A stretch of DNA of 64,000 nucleotides, taken from positions 62,001-126,000 of the forward strand of contig NZ_JADEYC010000001.1 in the NCBI RefSeq assembly GCF_015209505.1, given 5' to 3'. Origin of the DNA: Saccharopolyspora montiporae (GTDB lineage: Bacteria; Actinomycetota; Actinomycetes; Mycobacteriales; Pseudonocardiaceae). Made by a program: the position numbers and the translations under genes. Shown piece by piece: positions 1 through 8,962 of the stretch (its first letter is position 1; each line of letters opens with the position of its first letter). The notes under the pieces were generated by a model that was not told the origin of the DNA, searched no databases, and saw only the letters and a program-made list of their open reading frames with translations.

Positions 1-101
1 CGTTCCGACTCGTCGATGCTGTCGTCGAACGGCAATGCAGTGGTGAGGTTTCGGTTCTGTCGGCGGATGTGTTCGGAGGCTTCTCGGGGAGCACCGGTCA
101 T
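1..101 (-). CDS. Alkyl sulfatase-like N-terminus (cut by window edge)
   Basis: Reading leftward from an ATG at 101, 33 codons are open to the window edge. The start is supported by a purine-rich AAGAAGG ribosome site seven bases upstream. The peptide has a helical start with R-R-Q-N-R-N, then LPFDDS, which resembles the N-terminal LPF(D/A)D motif of class III alkyl sulfatases (SdsA1/BDS1 type, zinc metallo-beta-lactamase fold). Only this short segment is visible, so the family call is an inference from one motif. It lies in the same direction as the GMC oxidoreductase gene but 282 bases downstream of it. Confidence 0.4.
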   Translation of the reverse strand, partial: MTGAPREASEHIRRQNRNLTTALPFDDSIDESE

Positions 102-383
102 GATCGACCTTCTTTTCCTAGCACGACGACGAATCACTCGTCCGTGGATGACTATTCCCGTTCGGTCCGATGCTCGACCGCGAGGATCCTGGCGACTACG
201 GCCGGATCGGCATCGTCGCGACTGCCCTGCGACCGTGGCCCGACGATGCTTCCGAGACCGGTTTCCTCGGTCGGAGGCCGCGGTGGTTTCGGTTCAGTGC
301 GACAGCAGTTGAGCGACTCGCGATGATCGAACGGCCCTTTGGCGGGGTTTTCCCGACCGCGACCTCGATGACGTGTTCACTGC

Positions 384-1979
384 TCAGACACGCCCCGTCG
401 TCCCCCTGATCAGATCCGCGACCTTCTCCCCTGCGAGAACACTGGGAGCGTGCGTGTTGCCATGGGGGATCGTCGGAAACACCGATGCGTCGGCGACGCG
501 CAGTCCCGACACCCCGTGCACCCGCAATTCGTGATCGACGACCCCGTCGCGTTCCGTGCCAATGCGAGCTGTGCACGCGGGGTGGTAGGTGTGCTCGACA
601 TCGTGGCGGATCGCGCGTTCGAGTTCGGTGCGGGTCTGCAATGCAGATCCGGGGTGGAGCTCTTTTCCCACCACCTTCCCGAGTTCTCCGGTCGTGGCGA
701 CCACGCGCGCCCGCTCGATCCCGTCCACCATGGAGTCCATGTCCTCGGGCGCATCGAAGTAGTTGAACGTCGCTGCTACCCGTTCCTTCGGGTCGGAGCT
801 GCGCAATCGCACCGTCCCGCGGCTTTTTGGCCCCACCAGCGAACACCCGATAGCGAAGGATGGCTCGTTGTAGTTGGTGAACCCGTGTTTCCAGAAGTAG
901 CCAGGCGCGAAGAGGTACTGCATCGCTGGCGCTTCGTCGCCCTGCCGAGTATGGACGAAGGCACCACCTTCACCGACATTGGAGGTCAGAAGTCCCCGTC
1001 GCCGTAGAACGAAGTTCAGCAGTTGCGCCGGTGATTGGGCGCCGGCCAGGGTTCCTTTCGCCGTGGTCGCGAAGTTCACGCAGTACATCGGATGGTCCAT
1101 CAAGTGAGCACCCACGTTGGGGTTGTCCACCACGACGTCGATATCATGGGCCGCCAGGTGATCAGCGGGACCGATACCCGAGAGCATCAGCAGCTGCGGC
1201 GTGTTGAAAGCCCCTGCGGACACCACCACCTCGCGGCGACACCGGTACTCCTGCCGTTGACCGTTCACCTCGACGTCGATACCGCTCACGCACTGCCGGC
1301 TCATTCGGAGGCGCAAGGCGTGCGCGTGCTTGAGCACGGTGAGGTTGCGGCGTTTGCTTGCCGGAATCAGGTAACCGTCCGCCGTTGTCCACCGGTGCCC
1401 GCGGTGATGTGTCACCTGGTAGAGACCGGCGCCTTCCTGCTCTGCACCGTTGAAGTCGTCGTTGCGCGCGGCTCCGGTAGCCACCATCGCATCGACGAAC
1501 ATTCGGCTGAGCGGGTTCGGGCTGCGCAGGTCTTCGACGTGCAGCGGCCCGTCGCCGCCGTGGTACTTGCCCGCGCCACGCGAGTTGACTTCAGATCGCT
1601 TGAATAGCGGCAGGAGTTCATCGTATGACCAGCCGGTCGCCCCCGCTTTCGCCCATCCATCGTAATCGGCGCGGTTTCCGCGCACGTAGATCATGGCATT
1701 CATGGAACTTGAACCACCGAGCATCTTTCCGCGCGGATGGTAGATCCGCCTCCCGTCCAGGTTGGGTTCGGGCTCGGTGTGCAGGTCCCAATCAATCTTG
1801 GTTTTGAACTGCGAGGAAAACGCCGCAGGGATCCGGACGTTCATGTGGCGATGGGTTCCACCCGCCTCGATCAACAACACCGACGCGCTGGGGTCTTCTG
1901 AGAGGCGACTCGCCGCAACCGCACCCGCAGAACCCGCGCCCACCACGATGTAATCGAACGTCGCCGTATCCGTCGCCAT
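384..1979 (-). CDS. GMC family FAD oxidoreductase (choline dehydrogenase-like)
   Basis: A 531-residue flavoprotein of the glucose-methanol-choline family, expected to oxidise an alcohol to an aldehyde in the cytoplasm. The N-terminal Rossmann motif VVGAGSAGAVAASRL binds FAD. The GMC signature LGGSSSMNAMIYVRG lies near residue 95. The C-terminal active-site region shows YHPACTARIG and GNTHAPSVLAGEKVADLI, giving the conserved His. The second catalytic position is His in NTHAP, where choline dehydrogenases usually have Asn, so the substrate need not be choline. Length is normal for the family. It is divergent from a PucR-type regulator that may control it. Substrate unknown. Confidence 0.9.
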   Translation of the reverse strand: MATDTATFDYIVVGAGSAGAVAASRLSEDPSASVLLIEAGGTHRHMNVRIPAAFSSQFKTKIDWDLHTEPEPNLDGRRIYHPRGKMLGGSSSMNAMIYVRGNRADYDGWAKAGATGWSYDELLPLFKRSEVNSRGAGKYHGGDGPLHVEDLRSPNPLSRMFVDAMVATGAARNDDFNGAEQEGAGLYQVTHHRGHRWTTADGYLIPASKRRNLTVLKHAHALRLRMSRQCVSGIDVEVNGQRQEYRCRREVVVSAGAFNTPQLLMLSGIGPADHLAAHDIDVVVDNPNVGAHLMDHPMYCVNFATTAKGTLAGAQSPAQLLNFVLRRRGLLTSNVGEGGAFVHTRQGDEAPAMQYLFAPGYFWKHGFTNYNEPSFAIGCSLVGPKSRGTVRLRSSDPKERVAATFNYFDAPEDMDSMVDGIERARVVATTGELGKVVGKELHPGSALQTRTELERAIRHDVEHTYHPACTARIGTERDGVVDHELRVHGVSGLRVADASVFPTIPHGNTHAPSVLAGEKVADLIRGTTGRV

Positions 1980-2073
1980 CTCGGCTCGCCTGCCTCTTCA
2001 ACTCGCTGTGTGACAGACCAACGGTTGCACCCCGGACCTTGACCGGGCTTGGCTTGACACCCAGACTTCGCAT

Positions 2074-2103
2074 GCCTGTTTGTGCACAGGAACAAATGCA
2101 GGC
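2074..2103. promoter_or_regulatory. Imperfect inverted repeat in divergent GMC/PucR promoter region
   Basis: The arms GCCTG-TTTGT and ACAAAT-GCAGGC form an inverted repeat with a two-base offset, between the two divergent genes. A TTGACA hexamer at 2054-2059 could be a -35 box for the PucR gene. The position fits an operator for the adjacent regulator. This is inference; no binding data exist. Confidence 0.35.
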
Positions 2104-2128
2104 CGAACACGAGGCAACGGGAGGGCGC

Positions 2129-3373
2129 ATGTCCGGCTCGCAAGCCACCACGCTGACTCCGTGGCTGCACGAGTTCGTCGCGGCCTCCCTGTGCGACGAC
2201 GTCGTCGAGAAGTTCGTCCGGCATGTCAACGACGGCATCCTCGCGCAGACCCCGGAGATCGCCGATGACCCCCTCCTACTCCAAGATCTCGACACCGGCA
2301 CGCGCGCGCAATGGCGGGCATTCCTCGGGGTCGTCACCGATGCCGATTACCATCACGATCTGCCCGCCCAGGCGGGCTCTCTGGCACGCTCGCTCGCCCG
2401 ACGCGGTATGGATCTCGGTATCCTGCTCAAGATCTACCGGGCAGCGAACCAACTCGTGTTCCAGTACTTCAGTGAAGTGGTCCGGCAGTACACCGGGGAC
2501 AGCCCGTCCCGCGATGAGGTCCTGATCTTCATCTGGAGCCGCGCAGGCCAGTGGATCGACGATTCGATTGAACTGCTGATCGAGACCTTCTACGAAGAAC
2601 GGCGGCGAGTTCACCAGGGGACACGAGCACGGCGCACGGCCATGATCGAGGCATTGCTCCACGGCAGCTCCCTGGACGTGGACGAAGCCACCCGAGAGCT
2701 CGGCCATGCCCTGCGGGACTGGCAGACCGCGCTCGTGATCTGGGCCGACGATTCCGGGCACACCACCGATAGCGACTTGCTCGATGTCTGCGCACTCGCC
2801 GCGGACGCGCTCGCAGCGGCTCCGGCACTAGCCCATGTGGTCGGAACCCACGACGCACGATGCTGGATAGCCACCCCGGACACGCCCGACCTCGACGCCC
2901 TCACCCAGCTGGAAGCCCCTCTGCGGCAGCGCGGTATGCGCATGGCCGTGGGAGGTCCTTCCCGCGGCGTGATCGGGTTCCGCGACAGCCATGCGGAAGC
3001 GGTCGCGGCTCATCGAATCTCGACGTCCGCGGTCAGATGCCACACGCTCGTATCGTATCGCGATGTGGAACTACCCTTCCTCGTGGCCAACAACAGGGAG
3101 TTCGCCGAGCGGATGGTGTTGCGAGAGGTCGGCCCGTTGTGCGCACCCGACAAGAACCTCACGCCAATCAGGGAGACCGTCCGCACCTTCCTGGCGAATC
3201 GCGACACCAATCTGGTAGCCCGGAAGCTGTTCGTCCACAAGAACACCGTGCGCTATCGCCTGAACCGCGCCGAAGAGTTGATCGGGCATCCACTAACCGA
3301 ACGGTCCGGCCTCGTCGAACTCGCTCTGCGCTACATCGAGGTATTCGGAGCGCCCGATCCACGAGAAAGATGA
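2129..3373 (+). CDS. PucR/CdaR-type transcriptional regulator
   Basis: A 414-residue DNA-binding regulator. The N-terminal two thirds is a helical, putative ligand-sensing region (RsbRD/GGDEF-like module). The C-terminal part holds the PucR helix-turn-helix: VRTFLANRDTNLVARKLFVH followed by KNTVRYRLNRAEELIG, where repeated short helices precede the recognition helix. The ATG at 2129 is chosen because GGGAGG lies just upstream. In-frame starts at 2039 and 2096 lack such a site. PucR proteins usually activate a neighbouring catabolic gene in response to a metabolite, so the divergent GMC oxidoreductase gene is the likely target. Confidence 0.85.
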   Translation: MSGSQATTLTPWLHEFVAASLCDDVVEKFVRHVNDGILAQTPEIADDPLLLQDLDTGTRAQWRAFLGVVTDADYHHDLPAQAGSLARSLARRGMDLGILLKIYRAANQLVFQYFSEVVRQYTGDSPSRDEVLIFIWSRAGQWIDDSIELLIETFYEERRRVHQGTRARRTAMIEALLHGSSLDVDEATRELGHALRDWQTALVIWADDSGHTTDSDLLDVCALAADALAAAPALAHVVGTHDARCWIATPDTPDLDALTQLEAPLRQRGMRMAVGGPSRGVIGFRDSHAEAVAAHRISTSAVRCHTLVSYRDVELPFLVANNREFAERMVLREVGPLCAPDKNLTPIRETVRTFLANRDTNLVARKLFVHKNTVRYRLNRAEELIGHPLTERSGLVELALRYIEVFGAPDPRER

Positions 3374-3643
3374 GCGGTCACCGTCGAGAACAGCCGCCGG
3401 CTGCTCGTCGCGTCTTCCCCAGCTGCACGACAACCAGCGGCATGCTGTCGTTCGTGGTGTGGCCGGGGTGATTGAGGTAATGGTGGCCTGTGCTACCGGG
3501 TTGCGCGATCGAGAGCGTGCGGCGTCTTCCGAAGTACGTTCGCGAGACCGCAAGCATGCCCAATCGTAGTCGCATGTCCCGGAAAGCACTCATCTCGTTC
3601 AGATGACCAATCGCCCCTTCCGACGGCGAAGTAGCATCTATGC

Positions 3644-4924
3644 ATGGAGATGCCCAGGCTGTCCGCGGCGGACTTGCCCTGGCTTGCGATCCTGGACCAG
3701 GCGGCAGGGCCGCTGGCGGTGCTCGATCTGCACGGCCGGTACGTCCACGTCAATCCGGCCGGATGTCGTTTGCTCGGCCGGAACCGCGAGGAGCTCATCG
3801 GGCGCGTCCCGGCTGACTTCACCCACCCGGACGACCCTGCTGTGGCCCAGAGCATGATCGACCGGGCGATCGAAGGTCCCGAGAACAGCTTCGAGATCGA
3901 AAAGCGCTACGTGTGCTCGGATGGCAGTGTGATCCTGGCATTGGTGATCAACTCGCTGATCCGGAATGACAACGGAGATCCCGCATTCTTCGTTTCGCAG
4001 GTTCACGACATCACTGCCCGCCGCGAGATCGAGAAGCGCTGGCAGCAGACGATGAACTACGCACCTATCGGCATGGCATTGCTCGATCTCGACGGGAACT
4101 TCACCGAGGTCAACAGCAAGTTGTCCCAGCTCACCGGATACGATCGGGACGAACTCCTGAGTATGACCTTCGCTGACATCACCTACACCGCCGACATGCC
4201 GGCAACCATGTCGGCCTTCAACGACGTACTCGAAGGCCGAGAAGAAGCAGTAGGATTGGAGAAGCGATACAGGCACAAGAACGGACACCCCGTGTGGGTA
4301 TTCACTCGCACCAGCGTCGTGCCGGACGGGAATGATCGACCCTCCTATCTCGTGAGTCAATTCGAAACGATCGGCGAGGAGTCCCTCGGGGACCGGCGCC
4401 TCGCGCACCTCGCCCTGCACGACCCGCTGACGGGCCTCGCCAACCGGGTACTCCTGACGGAGCGACTCGAACACGATATTCGGGATCTCCCCCGCAAAGA
4501 CCACGTGCTCGCAGTCCTGCTGATCGATGTGGACAACCTGAAACCGACCAATGACCGCTACGGGCACGCTATCGGCGACGAGCTTTTGACCCGCGCGGCC
4601 GACGACATGCTGGATGCCGTATGCGCCGGAGATACAGTCGCCCGCCTCGGCGGTGACGAATTCGTCGTCTTCGGCTGGGTAACCGACTTCGCCGACGCCG
4701 AGTCGTTTCGTCGGAAAATATCGTCCACCCTGAACACCGAGGTCGCCCTCGCCGGCCACCGCCTCAGTCGGCGGGCCAGCGTCGGGCTCGCCATCGCACA
4801 AGATTCGTCCACATCCGCCGACGCATTGCTTGACTCGGCCGATCGAGACATGTATCGGCGCAAGCAAGACCGCGCTCAACACGACTCGGCGTCGAGATCG
4901 AGGCAGGATGACGAACCTCGGTAA
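3644..4924 (+). CDS. PAS-PAS-GGDEF diguanylate cyclase
   Basis: A 426-residue soluble sensor enzyme predicted to make cyclic di-GMP from two GTP. Two PAS/PAC modules occupy about residues 10-125 and 130-245, each ending in a PAC-like strand region. The GGDEF domain spans about 255-410, with the metal-site segment LLIDVDNLKPTND and the signature LGGDEF at 336-340, so the active site looks intact. The inhibitory RxxD site is absent: the Asp is present but the Arg position is Cys (C-A-G-D). There is no EAL domain and no membrane segment, so input is probably cytoplasmic. The ribosome site at the ATG is weak. Stand-alone gene. Confidence 0.9.
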   Translation: MEMPRLSAADLPWLAILDQAAGPLAVLDLHGRYVHVNPAGCRLLGRNREELIGRVPADFTHPDDPAVAQSMIDRAIEGPENSFEIEKRYVCSDGSVILALVINSLIRNDNGDPAFFVSQVHDITARREIEKRWQQTMNYAPIGMALLDLDGNFTEVNSKLSQLTGYDRDELLSMTFADITYTADMPATMSAFNDVLEGREEAVGLEKRYRHKNGHPVWVFTRTSVVPDGNDRPSYLVSQFETIGEESLGDRRLAHLALHDPLTGLANRVLLTERLEHDIRDLPRKDHVLAVLLIDVDNLKPTNDRYGHAIGDELLTRAADDMLDAVCAGDTVARLGGDEFVVFGWVTDFADAESFRRKISSTLNTEVALAGHRLSRRASVGLAIAQDSSTSADALLDSADRDMYRRKQDRAQHDSASRSRQDDEPR

Positions 4925-4974
4925 CCGGGAGGAGAGAGTCACGGTCGAGCCCCCGATTGGCCAGGAAAGAAGAT

Positions 4975-5005
4975 CTTGACGTGGTTTCAATCCGTACACG
5001 TCAAG
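4975..5005. repeat. Perfect 9-bp inverted repeat after the diguanylate cyclase gene
   Basis: CTTGACGTG and CACGTCAAG are exact reverse complements separated by 13 bases. The element starts 50 bases after the cyclase stop codon. No T-run follows, so a factor-independent terminator is not convincing. A protein-binding site is equally possible. Confidence 0.4.
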
Positions 5006-5289
5006 CGAACGCTCCGGCTACCGCAGGGGAATCCGGGCGCGGAGCAGTTTCGGACAGGTTTGGCGCCGGCTGGGACACGTGGTCGCGGCGGCGTTCTTCG
5101 CGATCCTGAAAAGCACGTGCTACCACCGAAAACGGTTCCGATCCGTGTTGGCACGCTCGCTTCGCGGCGCTGAGCACTTCGAGGTCTTCTGCACTCGACA
5201 ACGCCGCACAACAGCCTGCGGCTACCGCACCCGGCTACTCCGATCACCACATGCCCAGGGTGGCTTGGACTGCAGAAGTCCTGTGTGCT

Positions 5290-5480
5290 GCCGACATCAT
5301 CGGCACATTCCAGTCCGGATGCCGTGTCGGGGCCGCTCACCAGCTCGATCCCCGCCACGCGCGCCGGGGTCATTCCCCACTGCTCGTCGGGGACACCGGC
5401 CACAGCGCACTCCAACACCGCCGGATGCTGGTTGATCGCCTCCTCCACATGCCTATCATCGCGCAGCTGTCCGCGTAAGC
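5290..5480 (-). pseudogene. Remnant of an acyl-CoA synthetase C-terminal domain
   Basis: On the minus strand one frame reads VEEAINQHPAVLECAV then AGVPDEQWG, the conserved start of the AMP-binding enzyme C-terminal subdomain (normally preceded by a GGENV(Y/F)P-type hinge). The sequence upstream and downstream does not continue the family in any frame, and no start is present, so this is a decayed fragment. The rest of 4925-5772 shows no convincing gene on either strand. Confidence 0.6.
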
Positions 5481-5772
5481 CCGTTCGCGCTCGCGCCCGG
5501 TCACGGCGTTGCATCACCGCGCAGCGCGCACCGCCGGTGGTGCGGGCCCCGCCGGAGTGTCGACCGTGATCGCTTCCTCCGCACCCCAGCCGCACTCCAC
5601 CGGACCGGAAGGTGAGCCGGCCGTGCTGGTCGCTCGCCGATGCTGCCGATCACCGCACGGACGGCCGCAGTGGATCCGGGTGGGCTCGGCTCCCGCTCGG
5701 TACGTGGCGGATAGGTGTGGTCGACGTCGCAGGTGGCCGCGCGGGGAACCTACGGTTGCGTAGCCTGGCGCC

Positions 5773-6516
5773 GTGGCAGAGATCGTGTACCCGCCCGTCG
5801 TCCTGGCGGCCAAGACCATGTTCCGGGTGCTGGACAACCGGCTGCGCGTGACCGGCACCGAACACATCCCGCGCTCCGGCGGCGCGGTGATCGCATGCAA
5901 CCACGTCAGCTACCTGGACTTCATCTTCTGCGGGCTCGGCGCGCAGCCGGCCGACCGGCTGGTGCGGTTCATGGCCAAGAAGGCGATCTTCGACAACCGG
6001 ATCGCCGGCCCCCTGATGCGTGGCATGCACCACATCGAGGTGGACCGGGCCGCGGGCAAGGACTCCTACGACGAGGCGGTCCAGCGGCTGCGCGGGGGCG
6101 AGATCGTCGGGGTGTTCCCGGAGGCGACCATCAGCCGGTCGTTCACCGTCAAGCCGACGAAATCCGGTGCGGTCCGGATGGCCGCAGAGGCCGGTGTGCC
6201 CGTAGTGCCGATGGCGTTGTGGGGGACCCAGCGGCTGTGGACGAAGGGCCGACCGCGCACGCTCACCAAGCGGCACGTGCCGATCGACATCCACGCCGGC
6301 GAGCCGTTCCATCCCGGCGCGGACGACGATCCGGAAGTGCTCAACAAGGATCTCCGCACGCGCATGTCGGAGATCCTGGACGGGCTGCAAGCCGACTACC
6401 CCGACGAGCCCGCCGGCGAGGACGACCGCTGGTGGCTGCCGGCCCACCTCGGCGGCACCGCGCCGACCCCCGAGGAGGCGGCCGCCCTCGACGCCCAGCG
6501 CCCGGAGCGCGGATGA
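5773..6516 (+). CDS. plsC: 1-acyl-sn-glycerol-3-phosphate acyltransferase (PlsC family)
   Basis: A 247-residue membrane-associated acyltransferase that would transfer an acyl chain to lysophosphatidic acid to form phosphatidic acid. The catalytic HX4D motif is seen as NHVSYLD (H44, D49), and the acceptor-binding block as FPEATIS. The start is a GTG at 5773. A C-terminal acidic tail follows the domain. The gene stands alone, with decayed DNA on its left and a convergent DUF2306 gene on its right. Other members of the family acylate different lysolipids, so the exact substrate is inferred. Confidence 0.88.
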   Translation: MAEIVYPPVVLAAKTMFRVLDNRLRVTGTEHIPRSGGAVIACNHVSYLDFIFCGLGAQPADRLVRFMAKKAIFDNRIAGPLMRGMHHIEVDRAAGKDSYDEAVQRLRGGEIVGVFPEATISRSFTVKPTKSGAVRMAAEAGVPVVPMALWGTQRLWTKGRPRTLTKRHVPIDIHAGEPFHPGADDDPEVLNKDLRTRMSEILDGLQADYPDEPAGEDDRWWLPAHLGGTAPTPEEAAALDAQRPERG

Positions 6517-6648
6517 GGCTCCCCGGGAGGTGACGCTCGACAGCAGCGACATCTCCGGGAGTCACCGCCTCCAGGTGCGTGCGCACCGTTGAGCGACCAC
6601 TTTCCTGCGCGAGGCCGACGTTGACCGGCGAGGTCCGGGGCGCCCGGT

Positions 6649-7377
6649 TCAGCCCGCGTTCCCGGTGCGGCTGCCCACTTCCACGGGCCGCTCCGGCCGG
6701 ACGGGCCGGCCGCGCTGCTCACGCTCCAGCCACCATTCGGCCAGCAGCAGCGGCAGGACCCACCCGGTCCAGGTGGTCAACCCGGCGACGGTGTAGCCGA
6801 ACAGCACCTCGTTGCCGCCGAAGGTGGTCGCCAGCTGCGGCGCCAACGCGATTCCCCAGACCACGCCCCATATTCGGTTCGTGATGATGGACATGGTCAG
6901 CGCGAAGCTGCGGATCATCCACCGCCGGTGCTCGCGGTAGCGACGCGCCCTGGCGGCGCGGAAGCCGTTGCCGGTGCAGGTCAGCCACAGCACGGCGAGC
7001 AGCACGTTGCTCACCGCCGCGACCGGTCCGAACGGGCTGACCACCGCGATGGCCAGCCCGCTCAGTCCCGCCGGGAGCACCCCGGCGAGGACGTAGCACC
7101 GCCCGATGTGCCGGTGCGCCGCCGGGTACCGCTGCCGGAACCACGGCCAGACCTGCAACACGCAGCACAGCATGGCGATCGAGGCGAAACCGACGTGCGC
7201 CACCAGGACCGGGTAGTACCACCCGTTGCCGGGTGGCGGCGGCACCCGGGACTGCACCGGGTCGAGGCCGAGGTACGGCGGTAGTGAAAAGACCAGGAAC
7301 GCCACGGCGACGAAGCCGAGCGGTACCACCCAGGGGCGCCGCCACAGTGCCGGTCCCGGTCGTGTCGGCTGCGGCAT
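6649..7377 (-). CDS. DUF2306 multi-pass membrane protein
   Basis: A 242-residue protein with about six hydrophobic segments and a conserved HRHIGRCYVLAG loop plus H-R-R-W-M-I-R-S-F-A, characteristic of DUF2306 membrane proteins. Function of the family is not established. The ATG at 7377 is preceded by GGGGGGCAGC; an upstream ATG at 7527 would overlap the divergent regulator's operator and lacks a site. The C-terminus is arginine-rich and cytoplasmic. It is divergent from the GntR-TetR hybrid regulator, which may control it. Confidence 0.8.
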   Translation of the reverse strand: MPQPTRPGPALWRRPWVVPLGFVAVAFLVFSLPPYLGLDPVQSRVPPPPGNGWYYPVLVAHVGFASIAMLCCVLQVWPWFRQRYPAAHRHIGRCYVLAGVLPAGLSGLAIAVVSPFGPVAAVSNVLLAVLWLTCTGNGFRAARARRYREHRRWMIRSFALTMSIITNRIWGVVWGIALAPQLATTFGGNEVLFGYTVAGLTTWTGWVLPLLLAEWWLEREQRGRPVRPERPVEVGSRTGNAG

Positions 7378-7487
7378 GCTGCCCCCCGTGGTGCTGCGAA
7401 TACGGTGTACGCGATCGAGGTACAGCGTATGGAGCGGCTTCTCATGCAGACAACACCGCAGGTCGAATATGGGGGTATACCCTGATA

Positions 7488-7522
7488 GCGCACTAGTTCG
7501 GCGCAGCTGGCGCACTAGTGCG
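7488..7522. promoter_or_regulatory. Repeated CACTAGT operator sites upstream of the GntR-TetR regulator
   Basis: GCGCACTAGT occurs twice, at 7488-7497 and 7510-7519, 22 bases apart (two helical turns). The second copy sits in a perfect 12-base palindrome, CGCACTAGTGCG (7511-7522). A further palindrome GGGTATACCC lies at 7473-7482. The spacing and symmetry are as expected for a dimeric regulator controlling both divergent genes. The regulator's start codon is 17 bases downstream. Confidence 0.55.
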
Positions 7523-7538
7523 GTCATGGGAGGTGGCG

Positions 7539-8450
7539 ATGTCCGGAGAACAACCGGTGTACCAGCGCATCGCTGGTGAGCTGCGGCGACGGATCGTCGC
7601 CGGGGAGCTTCGGGCCGGGGAGCGGGTGCCCTCCACCCGTGCCGTGATGCGCGAATGGGGCGTGGCGATGGCCACCGCGACCAAGGCGCTGACCGTCCTG
7701 CGCGAAGAAGGGTTGGTACGCGCGGTCTCCGGCAGCGGCACCGTCGTCAGCGGGCGCTCCTCGCCGCGCCGCGCGGGATCTGGGGCGGAATCCGGGCTCA
7801 GTCGCGAGCTGGTGGTGCGCGCTGCGATCGTGCTCGCCGATGCGGAGGGCCGCGCGGCGTTGTCCATGCGCCGGCTGGCCGCCGAGCTCGGAGTCGGGCC
7901 CATGTCGTTGTACCGGCAGGTGCCGGACAAGGACGAGCTGCTCCGCCTGATGGCCGACACCGCGTTCGGTGCGGAGGAGCTGCCCGAGCCGGGACCGTCC
8001 GACTGGCGGGAACGGCTGCGGCTCAGCGCCCGGGTGCAGTGGCGCGCCTACCGGCGACACCCGTGGTTGGCTCCGGAGCTACTCAACTCGTTGACCGACC
8101 CACCGGTCGTGCCCAGCGGGATCCGGCATCTGGACTGGTGCCTGCGCGGGCTCGGCGGGCTGGGGTTGGACGAGCCGACGATGCTGCGCACCGTCGTCAC
8201 GCTGAACGGATACATCGGTGGCATGGCGTTGAGCCGGTCGCTGGAAGTGGAGACCGAGCAGCAGACGGGTGTGCCGGTGCACCACCGGGCCTGGTCGAAC
8301 GATGCATTGGCCGCCGAAACCGTCCATTCGGGACGGTTTCCCAGTTTCGCGGGACTGACCGGTCGGATCGAGGGCATGGGCGACCTGGACGAGCTGTTCG
8401 AATTCGGCTTGGCGCGCCACCTGGACGGCATCGCCGCACTGGTCGGCTGA
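7539..8450 (+). CDS. GntR-TetR hybrid transcriptional regulator
   Basis: A 303-residue regulator with two DNA-binding modules. Residues about 5-75 are a GntR winged helix (VYQRIAGELRRRIVAGELRAG and TATKALTVLREEGLV). Residues about 95-140 are a TetR-type helix-turn-helix (MRRLAAELGVGPMSLYRQVP). A TetR C-terminal ligand domain follows. The ATG at 7539 has GGGAGGTG upstream, so the ATG at 7518, which lies in the operator, was not used. The arrangement is known in actinobacteria. Repeated CACTAGT sites just upstream suggest autoregulation and control of the divergent DUF2306 gene. Confidence 0.85.
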   Translation: MSGEQPVYQRIAGELRRRIVAGELRAGERVPSTRAVMREWGVAMATATKALTVLREEGLVRAVSGSGTVVSGRSSPRRAGSGAESGLSRELVVRAAIVLADAEGRAALSMRRLAAELGVGPMSLYRQVPDKDELLRLMADTAFGAEELPEPGPSDWRERLRLSARVQWRAYRRHPWLAPELLNSLTDPPVVPSGIRHLDWCLRGLGGLGLDEPTMLRTVVTLNGYIGGMALSRSLEVETEQQTGVPVHHRAWSNDALAAETVHSGRFPSFAGLTGRIEGMGDLDELFEFGLARHLDGIAALVG

Positions 8451-8514
8451 ACGCTCGCTGCTGAACTGAGGTCGCCCGTGGGCCTCCGGCCGTCGGCGTT
8501 CGAACGATGTCTCC

Positions 8515-8685
8515 TCAGGCGTCCGCGAACCGGTCGGCGATGGCCTGGGCCCGGTCGAGCAGATCCACCTTGATTTTGCCGGTGGCCGTGGCGGGAGATC
8601 GGTGACGATCTCCAGCAGCGAACCTTGCACGGGGCCATGTGCTGCGCCGCCCACTCCCCCAGCGCCGTGTGCAGCGCTCGCACCG
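8515..8685 (-). pseudogene. Frameshifted remnant of an acyl-CoA synthetase C-terminus
   Basis: Reading the minus strand across three frames gives ALGEWAAQHMAPCKV, then LLEIVTDLP, then PATATGKIKVDLLDRAQAI to a stop at 8515. Joined, these match the last ~50 residues of AMP-forming acyl-CoA synthetases, including the TGKI motif with the catalytic Lys. At least two frameshifts separate the pieces, and no upstream domain exists. The remaining DNA up to 8962 shows no gene I can support. Confidence 0.6.
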
Positions 8686-8962
8686 AGCTCTATGCGCTCC
8701 GGTTCGGCGCTGGGAAACCGGCGCGCGCGAAAGCGGCCGTGGCCCGCGCCGGACAGATACCCGGGCTCGTGGGCACCGCCCGCGGTGGGCGTCGACCCGA
8801 GCCGGCACAGCAAGCGCTTCGAGCGCGGAGCGAAAGCCCCTCGGGCGACCAGGCCTGACGCGAGGCTCGTCCGAGACCATCTCCTGCCACGCCTTGACTT
8901 CAAGCAAGGTCGAAGTATCACCGTGGGTCCGTCGTGGCGACGACCCCACGGAGGTGCGACGA

